64,000 bases of DNA from Amycolatopsis orientalis DSM 43388 (GCF_000411975.1 NZ_ASXG01000094.1:1-64000), one strand, 5' to 3'. Shown: positions 37,620 through 46,452, counted from the first letter of the stretch. Numbers and translations are program-made. The notes: generated by a model not told the origin, from the sequence alone.

Positions 37620-38264
37620 CTAACCCCCACCAGGCTCCCCAACCAACACCTCATCAGCGAACCCAGCCGCCAACGCCCGCAACCCGGCATCCAGATACAA
37701 CGTCAAATCCGCATCGGCCCGAGCCGACCACCGCTCGTAAGCCGCCCGGCACGTAGCCAGCACCGCCCGCCCGACCGCCAGCGGATACAGCGAATCCTCG
37801 TCCTGCCCGGTCCGCCGCGCCACGAAACTGATCACCGCCCGTTCCCAGGCGTCATAATGCCGGGTCGCGCTGGCCGCCAGCTCCGCGACGGTGCTGAGCA
37901 AATTCATCCGCATCCGCAGTTCGGGCACATCCTCGGCCCGGTAATGATTGGCCGCCAGCACCGCCCGCCGGACGGCTTCCAGCACCGGGACGTCCTCCGG
38001 CGCCTCGGCGAGCAGCTCCTGGATCGTGTCCACCTCGGAGTCGAACTCGTTCCAGAGCACGTCCGACTTGGCGTCGTAATACCGGAAGAACGTCCGCCGG
38101 CTGACCCCGGCCGCGGCCGCGATCTGATCGACCGTGGTCTCGTGGAATCCCTGCTCGGTGAACAGCCGCAGCGCGATCTCCTCGAGCTGCCGCGCGCTGG
38201 TCCCGCGCGGACGCCCCCGCCGAGGCCGCGCCTCGCCGGACTCGCCGACCGGATCAGCAGGCAT
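37620..38264 (-). CDS. TetR-family regulator, MftR-like
   Basis: At 214 residues it has GRPRGTSARQLEEIALRLFTEQGF, an HTH (TTVDQIAAAAGVSRRTFFRYY near 40-60), and a C-terminal domain with ELRMRMNLLS and an AYERW segment. The pattern GVSRRTFFRYYxxKxDVLW is that of MftR, the repressor of mycofactocin biosynthesis that responds to long-chain acyl-CoA in mycobacteria. No mftA-F genes are in the window, so it may instead govern the alcohol dehydrogenase module. The ATG at 38264 with GGGAGGGG upstream was preferred over a GTG ten codons earlier. A perfect palindrome lies 25 bases upstream. Confidence 0.72.
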   Translation of the reverse strand: MPADPVGESGEARPRRGRPRGTSARQLEEIALRLFTEQGFHETTVDQIAAAAGVSRRTFFRYYDAKSDVLWNEFDSEVDTIQELLAEAPEDVPVLEAVRRAVLAANHYRAEDVPELRMRMNLLSTVAELAASATRHYDAWERAVISFVARRTGQDEDSLYPLAVGRAVLATCRAAYERWSARADADLTLYLDAGLRALAAGFADEVLVGEPGGG

Positions 38265-38288
38265 GCCTTCCCCTCCCGCGAACGCTTC

Positions 38289-38303
38289 TGTCACCGGGTG
38301 ACA
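38289..38303. promoter_or_regulatory. Palindromic operator TGTCACC-G-GGTGACA
   Basis: A perfect 15-bp palindrome (38289-38303) lies 25 bases upstream of the MftR-like start, where autorepression would act. A further GGTCAC half-site follows within ten bases. The half-site is similar to the GTGAC arms before the aldehyde dehydrogenase at 32682. Confidence 0.7.
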
Positions 38304-38535
38304 CTACTCGGTCACGGCACCCGCGGCCGCCCCGAGACCTGTCGATAGCACTCCACAATGGACTGTCGAATTCCCGCGGAAGGCGAAATCGGCGGCCTCA
38401 GGCCCGAAGCAGCCCCCATTTCCCGATTGCTGCTCGAAAGCGAGAAATGGCGGATGGCGGTCCCGCTCCCGTGCCCAGCGCGGGTGCGGCGAGCGAAATC
38501 GAGCACTGCCGGACCGTGCCGCCGCCGCCCGAAGG

Positions 38536-38994
38536 TCACTCCGGCCGATCCTCGCCACGCACCCACGAATCGAGCACGATCAGCGTCCGCGTGCTGGTGA
38601 TCCGGTGGCTGCGCCGCAGTTCGTCGATCGTGCTCTGCAGGTGCGCCATGTCGCGGCTGCGCAGCCACACCACCGCGTCCGGGTCGCCGGCGATGGTGAA
38701 CACCGCCTGCGCCTCCGGGATCCGTGTGGTCGTCTCCACGATCTCCGCGACGTTCGTGCTGCCGAAGAACCGCAGCTGCGCGAACGCCTCGATGCCCCAG
38801 CCGAGTTTCGCGTGGTCGACCTGCACGGTGAACCCGGTGATCACGCCCTTCTCCCGGAGCCGGTCGACGCGCCGCTTCACCGCCGCGGTCGAGAGCGACA
38901 CCCGCCCGGCGATGTCCGAGAACGTGCGCCGGGCGTCCTCGCGGAGCAACGCGATGATCTCGTGGTCGGTCGCGTCCAGCAGTTCTTCGGTCAT
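38536..38994 (-). CDS. Lrp/AsnC-family regulator
   Basis: This 152-residue protein has an N-terminal HTH (TFSDIAGRVSLSTAAVKRRVDRL near 24-46) and a C-terminal RAM ligand domain (AQLRFFG...AVFTIAGDPDAVVWL) ending in a conserved helix and strand. The ATG at 38994 gives the standard Lrp length; an upstream in-frame extension is discarded. It is divergent from the indolepyruvate ferredoxin oxidoreductase gene, so it likely senses an amino acid and controls that catabolic enzyme. A 14-bp palindrome lies between them. Confidence 0.88.
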   Translation of the reverse strand: MTEELLDATDHEIIALLREDARRTFSDIAGRVSLSTAAVKRRVDRLREKGVITGFTVQVDHAKLGWGIEAFAQLRFFGSTNVAEIVETTTRIPEAQAVFTIAGDPDAVVWLRSRDMAHLQSTIDELRRSHRITSTRTLIVLDSWVRGEDRPE

Positions 38995-39058
38995 AAGCGG
39001 CATCGTACGCAACAGATCTGCCCGATCGGCCCTCTCGCGCGTCATCCTTTGCGTCCTT

Positions 39059-39072
39059 GCCACTACAGTGGC
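39059..39072. promoter_or_regulatory. Palindrome GCCACT-AC-AGTGGC
   Basis: Perfect six-base arms lie in the gap between the divergent Lrp regulator and the oxidoreductase gene, 96 bases upstream of the latter. It is a reasonable Lrp-family binding site. Confidence 0.45.
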
Positions 39073-39167
39073 CGGGCGCGTTGCGCCGGTCCCAGGTGTC
39101 GGGTGAGGTGGCTCACGTCCCAACGGCGGGTGCCCGCCGGCTGATGGCGTGCGGAAGGGAAGTGCGG

Positions 39168-42100
39168 ATGAACGCCTTCACGTTGGAAGACCGGTACGTG
39201 CGCGAAGCGGGCACCGTCTACCTGACCGGGGTGCAGGCGCTGGTCCGCGTCCTGCTCGACCGGATCCGGCTGGACCGGCGGAACGGCGCGGACTCGGCGG
39301 CCTTCGTGTCCGGATACCAGGGTTCGCCGCTCGGCGGGTTCGACCTGGAGCTGGCGCGGCGGTCCGCCTTGCTGGCCGAGCACCGGATCGTGCACCAGCC
39401 GGGCCTCAACGAGGAACTCGGCGCGACCGCGGTCATGGGCAGCCAGCTCGCCGCCCGGGCGGGCACGATGCGGCCGGACGGCGTGGTCGGCATGTGGTAC
39501 GGCAAGGCGCCCGGCCTGGACCGGGCCACCGACGCGCTGCGGCACGCGAACCTCGCCGGCACCGATCCGCGCGGGGGCGCGGTCGCGCTGGTCGGCGACG
39601 ATCCCAACGCGAAATCCTCGACCATCCCGTGTGCGTCCGAGCACGCGCTCGCCGACCTCGCGATGCCGGTGTTCTTCCCGGCCGACTCGCAGGACGTGCT
39701 GGAGCACGGCAGGCACGCGGTCGAACTTTCCCGCGCGAGCGGGCTGTGGTCCTCGATGAAGATCGTCGCGAACGTCGCCGACTCCGGCGGCACCGCAGTG
39801 GTCGATTCGGACTGGACCGCGCCGGAGATGCCCGAAGGCGCGTACAAGCACCAGCCGAACAGCCGCCTGCTCGGACCGGAACTGAGCACGCTCGAGCACA
39901 GCCTGCACCGCGTGCGGCTGCCGCTCGCGATGGAATACGTGCGCGCCAGCGGAATCAACCGCATCGTCCGATCCGGACCGGACGACCGAGTCGGCATCGT
40001 CACGGCCGGGAAGTCCTATTTGGACCTTCGGCAGGCGCTGCGGATGCTGGGCCTCGGCGAAGCCGAACTGTCCCGCTACGGGATCCGGCTGCTGAAGCTC
40101 GGCGTCGTGTACCCGGTCGAACCGGGCATCATCCGGGAATTCGCCGAGGGCCTGGACGAAATCCTGGTGGTCGAGGAGAAGCGCGCGCTGGTCGAACCGG
40201 CGATCAAGGAGATCCTCTACGGCCGCACCGGCGCCCCGCGCGTGTACGGCAAGTCCGATCCGCGCGGCCAGGTGCTGTTCACCGAACTCGGCGAACTGGA
40301 CCCGGACCGCATCGCGAGCGGCCTGGCCAAACGCCTGCCCGACGCGGAACCCGTCGCGGCATGGAAACAACGGCGGCGGCGCGAGCGTATTTCGGTGCCG
40401 CTGCTGGCCCGCACGCCGTACTTCTGTTCCGGCTGCCCGCACAACTCGTCCACCAAGGTCCCGGACGGGACGCTCGTCGGCGCCGGAATCGGTTGCCACA
40501 CCATGGCTTTGTTCATGGAGCCGGAGCAGGTCGGCGAGGTAGTCGGGCTGACCCAGATGGGCGGCGAAGGCGCGCAGTGGATCGGCATGGCCCCGTTCGT
40601 CGAGACGCCGCACCTGATCCAGAACATCGGCGACGGCACGTTCATGCACTCCGGCAGTCTCGCCGTCCGCGCCGCGGTGGCGGCGGGCGTCGACATCACC
40701 TACAAGCTGCTTTACAACTCCGCGGTCGCGATGACCGGCGGTCAGGACGCCGTCGGCGGGCTGTCCGTGGAGAAGGTCGCCGCGCTGCTGCTGACCGAGG
40801 GCGCTGCCAAGGTCGTGATCACTTCGGACGCTCCGCGCCGGCTGCGCAAGCGCAAGCTGCCGCGCGGGGTCGAGGTGCGCGACCGGTCGGAACTCCTTCG
40901 CACGCAAGAAGAACTGGCCGCGCACCGCGGGGTCACAGTGCTGATTCACGAGCAGGAGTGCGCGGCGGAGAAGCGACGCAAGCGTCGCCGGGGAAAGCAG
41001 GAAACGCCTGCCCGCAAGGTGTTCATCAACGAACGCGTCTGCGAAGGCTGCGGCGACTGCGGGGTGAAGTCGAATTGCCTTTCGGTGCAGCCGGTCGAGA
41101 CGGAGTTCGGTCGTAAAACGCAGATCCACCAGGCTTCGTGCAACGTCGACTACTCCTGTTTGGACGGGGACTGCCCGTCGTTCCTGACCGTCGTCCCGAC
41201 CGGCGAGGTCAAGCGCCGCCATCTCGCCCCGATCAGCGCGGACGTGCTGCCGGAACCGGCGGAAACCCGGTCCGACGTCGCGGTGCGGATCACCGGGATC
41301 GGCGGCACCGGCGTGGTCACCATCGCGCAAATCCTCGGCGTCGCCGGGGTTCTCGACGGCAAGCACGTGCGCACCCTCGACCAGACCGGCCTCGCGCAGA
41401 AGGGCGGCGCGGTCGTGTCGGACGTGAAGATCTCCGCTGACGCGGTCGAGCAGGCTCCCAAACTCGCGAACGGGGAGTGCGACCTCTACCTCGCGTGCGA
41501 CGCGCTGGTCGCCGCCGACCCGGCGTACCTCGGGGTCGCCGACGCCTCGCGGACGGTCGCCGTAGTGTCCACTTCGGAGGTTCCGACCGGCCGGATGGTG
41601 GTGGACAAGGAAGTTTCCTACCCGGACCAGTCCAGCATCCGCGGCGCGCTCGGCGACGCGACCGCCGCCGGGCACTACCTCGACGCGCGCGGCCTCGCCG
41701 AGCAGATCTTCGGCGACGACCAGTTCGCCAACATCCTCCAGCTCGGCGCGGCTTACCAGACCGGGGCGCTGGCAGTGACCGCGGAAAGCCTCGAACAGGC
41801 CATCACGATCAACGGGACCGCGGTGGAGACGAACCTGCAGGCGTTCCGGCGCGGCAGGCAGCTGGTCGCCGACCCGGACACGCTCACCGCGGAACTCTCC
41901 CCGTCTTCGGACGCCCCGGCTCCGGCGACGGTCGACGCGGAAGCGGTCCGCCGCGTGCGCGCTCTGGTGCGAGCGGACGGCGAACTCGCCCGGGTGCTCG
42001 ACCTGCGCATCCCGGACCTCATCGCCTACCAGGACGAGCGTTACGCGCGGGAATACGCGGAGTTCGTCGAGCGCGTCCGCACGCGGGCCAATGCTTCGGT

Positions 42101-42611
42101 GACCGAGGCGGTCGCGCGGAATCTCTACAAGCTGATGGCCTACAAGGACGAGTACGAGGTCGCGCGCCTTTCGCTGGACCCGCAGCTGACCGCGGAAATC
42201 GAAGCCCAGTTCGGCGTCGGCACGCGATTCGCGCACCGGCTGCACCCGCCGGTGCTGCGCGCGCTGGGCATGAACCGTAAAATCAGCCTCGGCGGCCGCA
42301 GCTTCCGGCCCGCGTTCGCCGCGCTGCGGGCCATGCGCAAGCTCCGCGGGACGAAACTGGACCCGTTCGGCCGCGCGGAGGTCCGGCGGGTCGAGCGAGC
42401 GCTGATCGGGGAGTACCGGCAGGCGCTGGAACGCGCGCTCGAGGTAGCCGACCGCGGCGACACGCGGCTGGTCGAGCTGGCGGCGCTGCCGGACTCGGTG
42501 CGCGGATACGAGGAAATCAAGCTGGCCAACGTGGCCTCCTACCGGCGGCGGCAGGAGGAACTGCTGCGGGAGTTGGAGACGCCGGATTCGGTGCGGGTCG
42601 CCACTGCCTGA
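39168..42611 (+). CDS. Fused indolepyruvate ferredoxin oxidoreductase (alpha+beta)
   Basis: This 1147-residue enzyme decarboxylates arylpyruvates or related 2-oxo acids to acyl-CoA, passing electrons to ferredoxin. The N-terminal pyrimidine-binding part contains SGYQGSPLGGFD. The TPP-binding part has CSGCPHNSSTKVPDG near 420 and GGEGAQWIG near 460. A short ferredoxin-like stretch with CEGCGDCGVKSNC near 625 follows, and then the gamma-type domain (ITGIGGTGVVTIAQILG near 710). Archaeal and clostridial forms split into IorA and IorB; the long fused form is common in aerobic bacteria, where it serves amino acid or phenylacetate-type catabolism. AAGGGA precedes the ATG. The divergent Lrp gene is the likely regulator. 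Confidence 0.9.
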   Translation: MNAFTLEDRYVREAGTVYLTGVQALVRVLLDRIRLDRRNGADSAAFVSGYQGSPLGGFDLELARRSALLAEHRIVHQPGLNEELGATAVMGSQLAARAGTMRPDGVVGMWYGKAPGLDRATDALRHANLAGTDPRGGAVALVGDDPNAKSSTIPCASEHALADLAMPVFFPADSQDVLEHGRHAVELSRASGLWSSMKIVANVADSGGTAVVDSDWTAPEMPEGAYKHQPNSRLLGPELSTLEHSLHRVRLPLAMEYVRASGINRIVRSGPDDRVGIVTAGKSYLDLRQALRMLGLGEAELSRYGIRLLKLGVVYPVEPGIIREFAEGLDEILVVEEKRALVEPAIKEILYGRTGAPRVYGKSDPRGQVLFTELGELDPDRIASGLAKRLPDAEPVAAWKQRRRRERISVPLLARTPYFCSGCPHNSSTKVPDGTLVGAGIGCHTMALFMEPEQVGEVVGLTQMGGEGAQWIGMAPFVETPHLIQNIGDGTFMHSGSLAVRAAVAAGVDITYKLLYNSAVAMTGGQDAVGGLSVEKVAALLLTEGAAKVVITSDAPRRLRKRKLPRGVEVRDRSELLRTQEELAAHRGVTVLIHEQECAAEKRRKRRRGKQETPARKVFINERVCEGCGDCGVKSNCLSVQPVETEFGRKTQIHQASCNVDYSCLDGDCPSFLTVVPTGEVKRRHLAPISADVLPEPAETRSDVAVRITGIGGTGVVTIAQILGVAGVLDGKHVRTLDQTGLAQKGGAVVSDVKISADAVEQAPKLANGECDLYLACDALVAADPAYLGVADASRTVAVVSTSEVPTGRMVVDKEVSYPDQSSIRGALGDATAAGHYLDARGLAEQIFGDDQFANILQLGAAYQTGALAVTAESLEQAITINGTAVETNLQAFRRGRQLVADPDTLTAELSPSSDAPAPATVDAEAVRRVRALVRADGELARVLDLRIPDLIAYQDERYAREYAEFVERVRTRANASVTEAVARNLYKLMAYKDEYEVARLSLDPQLTAEIEAQFGVGTRFAHRLHPPVLRALGMNRKISLGGRSFRPAFAALRAMRKLRGTKLDPFGRAEVRRVERALIGEYRQALERALEVADRGDTRLVELAALPDSVRGYEEIKLANVASYRRRQEELLRELETPDSVRVATA

Positions 42612-43202
42612 CGGTGTGGGATCGGTTTGATTCGGGTGGCCTCGGCGGGCTGGTGCTGGCGGGGAGCTGGGTACGGGTGCGGGTTGCCGCGGGCCGGGTT
42701 TGGTCCTGTGGCGACGGCTGGCTTCGGGTCAGCCGTCGCTAGCGGGAGCAGGGATCCGGGCAAGCAGCGGCCGGGCGAGACTGTCCGCATCGCTTGCCGA
42801 CTTCGTGCTGCCGGATCGCTGCTGCGGGCGGCCGGTGCCCAGCGCGCGGCCTTCAGGCGGTCCGGTCCACGCTGGCCGCCCCTCACCGCCGATCGCGTCG
42901 CCCGGCGGATTCCGCGAAGAATCCCCTTAATCGCACCGTGATCAACCTCCGCAAACAACATCCAGCACGGATTCCGCGCCAAACGTCGGCGAAGTCTCCG
43001 AAACGGCGGACGGCTGGGCAAACTCGGTCGGCGCGCCGTTTCGGCTTTCCCGCCGCGCCCGGTTCGGCGGGAAAAGCCCTGTAGGTGTCACACCAATGGG
43101 TGGTCCTGGCGAACCTCTCCGGGCGACCCGCGTCCGTCGCCCGATCGGTGGGGTGGGCGGCGCTCGGCGGGGTGGGTCGGCGGCAACGCTGTGACCAGCG
43201 CT
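42612..43202. other. Intergenic region without gene, one strong hairpin
   Basis: No open frame here resembles a protein. The clearest structure is a hairpin at 43043-43078: GGCTTTCCCGCCG pairs with CGGCGGGAAAAGCC, with one extra A. A small palindrome GGTGT-C-ACACC lies at 43084-43094. The hairpin may end transcription from the oxidoreductase gene. Confidence 0.6.
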
Positions 43203-43360
43203 GACGCGCCGAATCCCCTAATGCCCCTAATCGGGGGAGCGGCGAAGTCCCTAGTGGGTACTCCGGCTAACCCGGGTGACCCCCCGATGGCGGGCATTCG
43301 GCGGAGTCCTATGTTCGGAAAAGGAGCCGGCTCTGGGGCCGGCTCGTCCGTTTCTCGGAC
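43203..43360 (+). promoter_or_regulatory. Structured leader of the IniB-like gene, candidate riboregulator
   Basis: The segment begins GCGCCGAATCC and then holds short hairpins CCCC-TAATC-GGGG and CCC-TAGT-GGG, a GGCTAACCCGGG stretch, and two consecutive strong hairpins. The strong ones are GAGCCGGC (43324-43331) with GCCGGCTC (43338-43345), and GTCCG (43346-43350) with CGGAC (43356-43360). GCCGAATCC and GGCTAACC are also words of the c-di-AMP (ydaO/yuaA) riboswitch, but its other conserved blocks are not visible. The last hairpins could act as a terminator before the coding start. Confidence 0.35.
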
Positions 43361-43401
43361 ACCCCACCCCGATCCGTTGTCACCACAGGAGAATACGAAC
43401 T

Positions 43402-44694
43402 ATGGGCCCGGTGCAGACGCTGCACGAATTCGCGCTGAACCTGCTGAACGACCCGCAGTCGCTGGCGGAGTACAAGGCCGACCCGCAGGGGGTGCTCAAC
43501 AGCGCCGGCCTGGGCGAGCTGAACCCGTCGGACGTGCAGGACATCATGCCGCTCGTCATGGACAGCGCCCCGCTTCCGGCCGCTCCCGCCGTCCCGGCCG
43601 CCCCGAGCGTCCCGGGCGTGCCCGCCGCCCCGAGCGTGCCGTCGCCTGACCTGGCCGGCGCGTTCGACAAGGCCAACGCCGCCGCCGAGCCGGTGGCGCA
43701 CGAGGCCGGCCAGGGCCTCGGCGGCGTCCTCGGCGGGCTGCCGAACCTCAGCCCGGTCTTCGAGGACGTCAGCCACGTCGCCGAGGCGACCGGCCTGAAC
43801 ACCGTCACCCACGGCGCCCTGGGCGCGGTCTCCGGCGTGCTGGACCACGTCGCCGACGCGACCCACTCGGTCCCGGTCGTCGGCCCGATCCTCGACGCCG
43901 CCGCGATCGACACCCAGAACACCGTCAACGCGGTGGGCGAGCACGTCTTCGACGGCAAGCTCGTCGGCTCCGCGGTGGACGCGACCACCAACCACCTCGG
44001 CGACGCGCTGACCTGGAAGGCCGTCGTGGCCGAGTCCGGCAAGCTCCCGGTCGTCGGCGGCCCGGTCAGCGGCATCGTCGAGGACGTCCGCCAGGGCGGC
44101 TCGCACCTGCTGGGCACCGTCAACGAGGCGATCGGCTCGACCCCGGTCGGCGTCCACGGCGACGACGTCCGCGCCGACCTGACCCAGGCGGCCGGCGACC
44201 TGACCTCGGCCGGCGACCTGTCCGGCACGCTGGACCACGTGACCGGCGCGCTTCCGGCCGCTCCGGGCCTCCCGGCGGTTCCGGGCGTGGGCTCGCTGCC
44301 GCAGGTTGGCTCGCTGCCGCAGGTCCCGGGCGCGGGCGAACTGCCGCAGGTCCCGGGTGTCGGCGCGCTGCCGCAGGCCCCGTCGGTCCCGGGCGTCGGC
44401 GAGCTGCCGCACGCTCCGGCGCTGCCAGCCGCCCCGAACGCGGGTTCGCTGACCCACGCCATCGAGGGCGCCACCGCGCACGCCCCGGCCGTCAACGCGG
44501 CTGCTCAGCACGTCACGAGCACCGTCCAGGACGCGGTCGAGACCGGCACCCAGCACGTGACGACCGGCGAGCTGCCGGAAGCCGCGCACGCCGCGCCGCT
44601 CAACGAGGTCCAGAACCACCTGCACGACGTGGCGGGCGGCCTCGAGTCGCACGCGAGCAACGTGCACCTGGACAGCCTGCACCTGGGACACTGA
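43402..44694 (+). CDS. IniB-like Ala/Pro-rich protein
   Basis: At 430 residues it begins with an IniB N-terminal domain (LHEFALNLLNDPQSLAEYKADPQGVLNSAGLGELNPSDVQDIMPLVMD). An Ala/Pro/Val linker follows, then a helical middle with DTQNTVNAVGEHVFDGKLVGSAVDATTNHLG, and near 290-355 imperfect repeats of the type (G)SLPQVPG(V/A)G. It has no signal peptide or membrane helix in plain sight. Mycobacterial IniB is induced by cell-wall inhibitors, but its action is unknown, so a role in envelope stress is inferred. AGGAG lies upstream. A structured leader precedes it and a strong terminator follows, so it is a single-gene transcript. Confidence 0.75.
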   Translation: MGPVQTLHEFALNLLNDPQSLAEYKADPQGVLNSAGLGELNPSDVQDIMPLVMDSAPLPAAPAVPAAPSVPGVPAAPSVPSPDLAGAFDKANAAAEPVAHEAGQGLGGVLGGLPNLSPVFEDVSHVAEATGLNTVTHGALGAVSGVLDHVADATHSVPVVGPILDAAAIDTQNTVNAVGEHVFDGKLVGSAVDATTNHLGDALTWKAVVAESGKLPVVGGPVSGIVEDVRQGGSHLLGTVNEAIGSTPVGVHGDDVRADLTQAAGDLTSAGDLSGTLDHVTGALPAAPGLPAVPGVGSLPQVGSLPQVPGAGELPQVPGVGALPQAPSVPGVGELPHAPALPAAPNAGSLTHAIEGATAHAPAVNAAAQHVTSTVQDAVETGTQHVTTGELPEAAHAAPLNEVQNHLHDVAGGLESHASNVHLDSLHLGH

Positions 44695-44719
44695 TCCCGG
44701 CGCACTGAGGGTTTTCCCG

Positions 44720-44763
44720 CCGCGGGCTCGGACCGGTCACGGTCCGGGCCCGCGGTTTTCTTT
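44720..44763 (+). terminator. Strong intrinsic terminator of the IniB-like gene
   Basis: CCGCGGGC (44720-44727) pairs with GCCCGCGG (44748-44755), continued inside by CGGACCG with CGGTCCG. TTTTCTTT follows immediately. This is the clearest Rho-independent terminator in the window. Confidence 0.9.
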
Positions 44764-44938
44764 GCCGGGCAACAGGGACAGCGGCGTCGCCGGCCTCGCA
44801 CATCGGCAGACTCTGGTCGTCGCCGGGCGGATCCGCGACCAGTGTCCGACGAACCGGCCGCTGCGGAGCTGTTGCTTTCCAGGCGGGCTGCCCACTTCTG
44901 GAGCAAAGAGCGCGGGGCCGGGCACGACGCTGACCCGG

Positions 44939-45736
44939 CTAGCGGGGCTCCGGGATCGCCGGGTCGCCGCAGCCGGTCATCCGCGGCAGTTCGCGGTTGA
45001 CCTCGGCCAGTTCGGCGGCGACAGCGTGGCACGGTTCGCATGCCGCGAGGTGTTCGGCGAGGATCCCGGCCCGGCGGGCGGGCAGGGTGCCGCGCAGCCA
45101 CGCGCCCATTCGGCGGCGGACTTCTTGGCACTGCGGCAATTCCGCGTCCGGCACCTGGACTTGCAGGTAGGCCTGCCGCAGTCCCTCGCGGGCGCGGCGG
45201 GCGAGCACGGCGACGCCGTTCGGGGACACGCCGAGCACCGGTGCGAGTTCCGCTGGCGTGTCGCCTTCGGCCGACAGGCGCCACAGCACGGTTCGCCAGC
45301 GGCCGGGCAGCGTCCGGTAGGCCGACCACACCAGGCGGTCTTCCGAGCGCATGACCGCGAGTTCGTCGGCGCCGCCGTCGAGCGTCACCGGTTCTGGGAC
45401 TGTCGCGTAGAGATCGATGCGATTTTCGTGGCGGCTCCAGCGGGCGAAGAGATTTCGCATGGTGGCCACGAGATACGCCGGCGCGTTCGACTCCGGGCCG
45501 CCGCCTGCCGCGACTGTGCTGAGCACGCGCGCGAAGGCTTCGGCGACCAGGTCGTCGCGTTCGGCTTGCTGGCGCACCAATCCGGCGGCGACGCGGCGCA
45601 TCAGCGTGACATGCCGCCGGAACAATTCGCCGCCGGCTTGGCAGTCTCCGGCGCGTACGGCGGCGAGGAGTTCGGCGTCGGTGCGCTCGTCCTCGTCCGC
45701 CTCGGTGACCAGAGTGCTGCCCAGTGTCGTGTCCAC
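44939..45736 (-). CDS. ECF-type sigma factor with fused zinc-finger anti-sigma-like tail
   Basis: This 265-residue protein has sigma region 2 (about 35-110, LFRRHVTLMRRVAAGLV...DDLVAEAFARVL) and a region 4 HTH (about 150-200, GDTPAELAPVLGVSPNGVAVLARRAREGLRQAYL). The C-terminal ~55 residues read CQEVRRRMGAWL...HLAACEPCHAV, the zf-HC2 pattern (C, H, CxxC) of zinc-binding anti-sigma factors. In most systems this sits in a separate membrane protein; here it is fused and has no membrane helix. The GTG at 45736 with GGAGG six bases upstream was chosen over an upstream ATG. The upstream region holds GTACA-N4-TGTAC (45796-45809). Confidence 0.85.
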   Translation of the reverse strand: MDTTLGSTLVTEADEDERTDAELLAAVRAGDCQAGGELFRRHVTLMRRVAAGLVRQQAERDDLVAEAFARVLSTVAAGGGPESNAPAYLVATMRNLFARWSRHENRIDLYATVPEPVTLDGGADELAVMRSEDRLVWSAYRTLPGRWRTVLWRLSAEGDTPAELAPVLGVSPNGVAVLARRAREGLRQAYLQVQVPDAELPQCQEVRRRMGAWLRGTLPARRAGILAEHLAACEPCHAVAAELAEVNRELPRMTGCGDPAIPEPR

Positions 45737-45948
45737 CGTGCACCTCCCACCGGACCGGCCCACACCTCGTCACGCGGGACTACTGAAAGTAACTGGTACA
45801 GCAGTGTACTCCATATGCCGCCGGGGATCGGCCAGTCGGCGGCGTGTTTCCGTGCCGGTCGCGGCTGTCAGCCGAACGGGGAAGTCGGGGCCGGCCAAGG
45901 ACAATTCGTTCGGCTGCCGACTGTCCGAAGTGGACTATTGACGGCCGG

Positions 45949-46452
45949 TCAGGAGAACTTTCCGGCCAATTCGGTGAAATAGGGCGTCATTGCCGGGTGG
46001 TAGTCGGCGAAGTCCGGCTTCGGCGTGCCCTTGAAGGCGGCGACGAGCAGGTCCAGGTAGTACTCCCAGCCCGGACCGGCCTCCGGGATCTTGTCCGCGG
46101 ATCCGAGGTGGTGCACCAGCCGGAGTTCCGTCGCCGCGGCAAGGGACTCAAGCTGCAGTTCCATCCGCCAGGCACCGGATTCATCGGTGGACGAAACAGC
46201 CAGCCGCCGCGGGGGCTCGCAGGCGTCGATGCGAAGGTCCATCCAGGGCTGCTCGTCCTCGAACACCATCTGGACGCGGACCAGCCGACCGGGTGCCCCG
46301 TCTCCCTTCCAGGGGCCGAACCAGCGCGCGGTGCGTTCGGGTTCGGTGATCGCGGCCCACACGTCGTCGATCGGGGCGCGGAACGTGCGCGGCAGAACCA
46401 GGTCGATGGCCTCGGCGACGCGGTGCGCGCTCGCGGTGGGCACGGGTTTCAT
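45949..46452 (-). CDS. SRPBCC/AHSA1-domain protein
   Basis: This 167-residue START-like (SRPBCC, Aha1-type) protein is recognised by LVLPRTFRAPIDDVWAAITEPERTARWFGPW near the start and W-Y/LD segments near the end. Members bind hydrophobic ligands in a deep pocket and commonly pair with ArsR regulators in actinobacteria. The ATG overlaps the ArsR stop (ATGA), so the two are translated together. The ligand is unknown. Confidence 0.88.
   Translation of the reverse strand: MKPVPTASAHRVAEAIDLVLPRTFRAPIDDVWAAITEPERTARWFGPWKGDGAPGRLVRVQMVFEDEQPWMDLRIDACEPPRRLAVSSTDESGAWRMELQLESLAAATELRLVHHLGSADKIPEAGPGWEYYLDLLVAAFKGTPKPDFADYHPAMTPYFTELAGKFS

Noticed and set aside
39063-42245. 1060-codon minus-strand frame opposite the oxidoreductase
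   Set aside because: Composition is Arg/Asp/Val-rich without motifs, while the plus strand encodes a clear enzyme.
42627-43084. Short frames after the oxidoreductase gene
   Set aside because: Low-complexity translations, no ribosome sites, and overlap with a strong hairpin.
43191-43402. Small protein encoded by the leader before the IniB-like gene
   Set aside because: A GTG-started frame runs through the hairpins but continues out of frame into the IniB-like gene and has no recognisable features; structured RNA is the simpler reading, although not proven.
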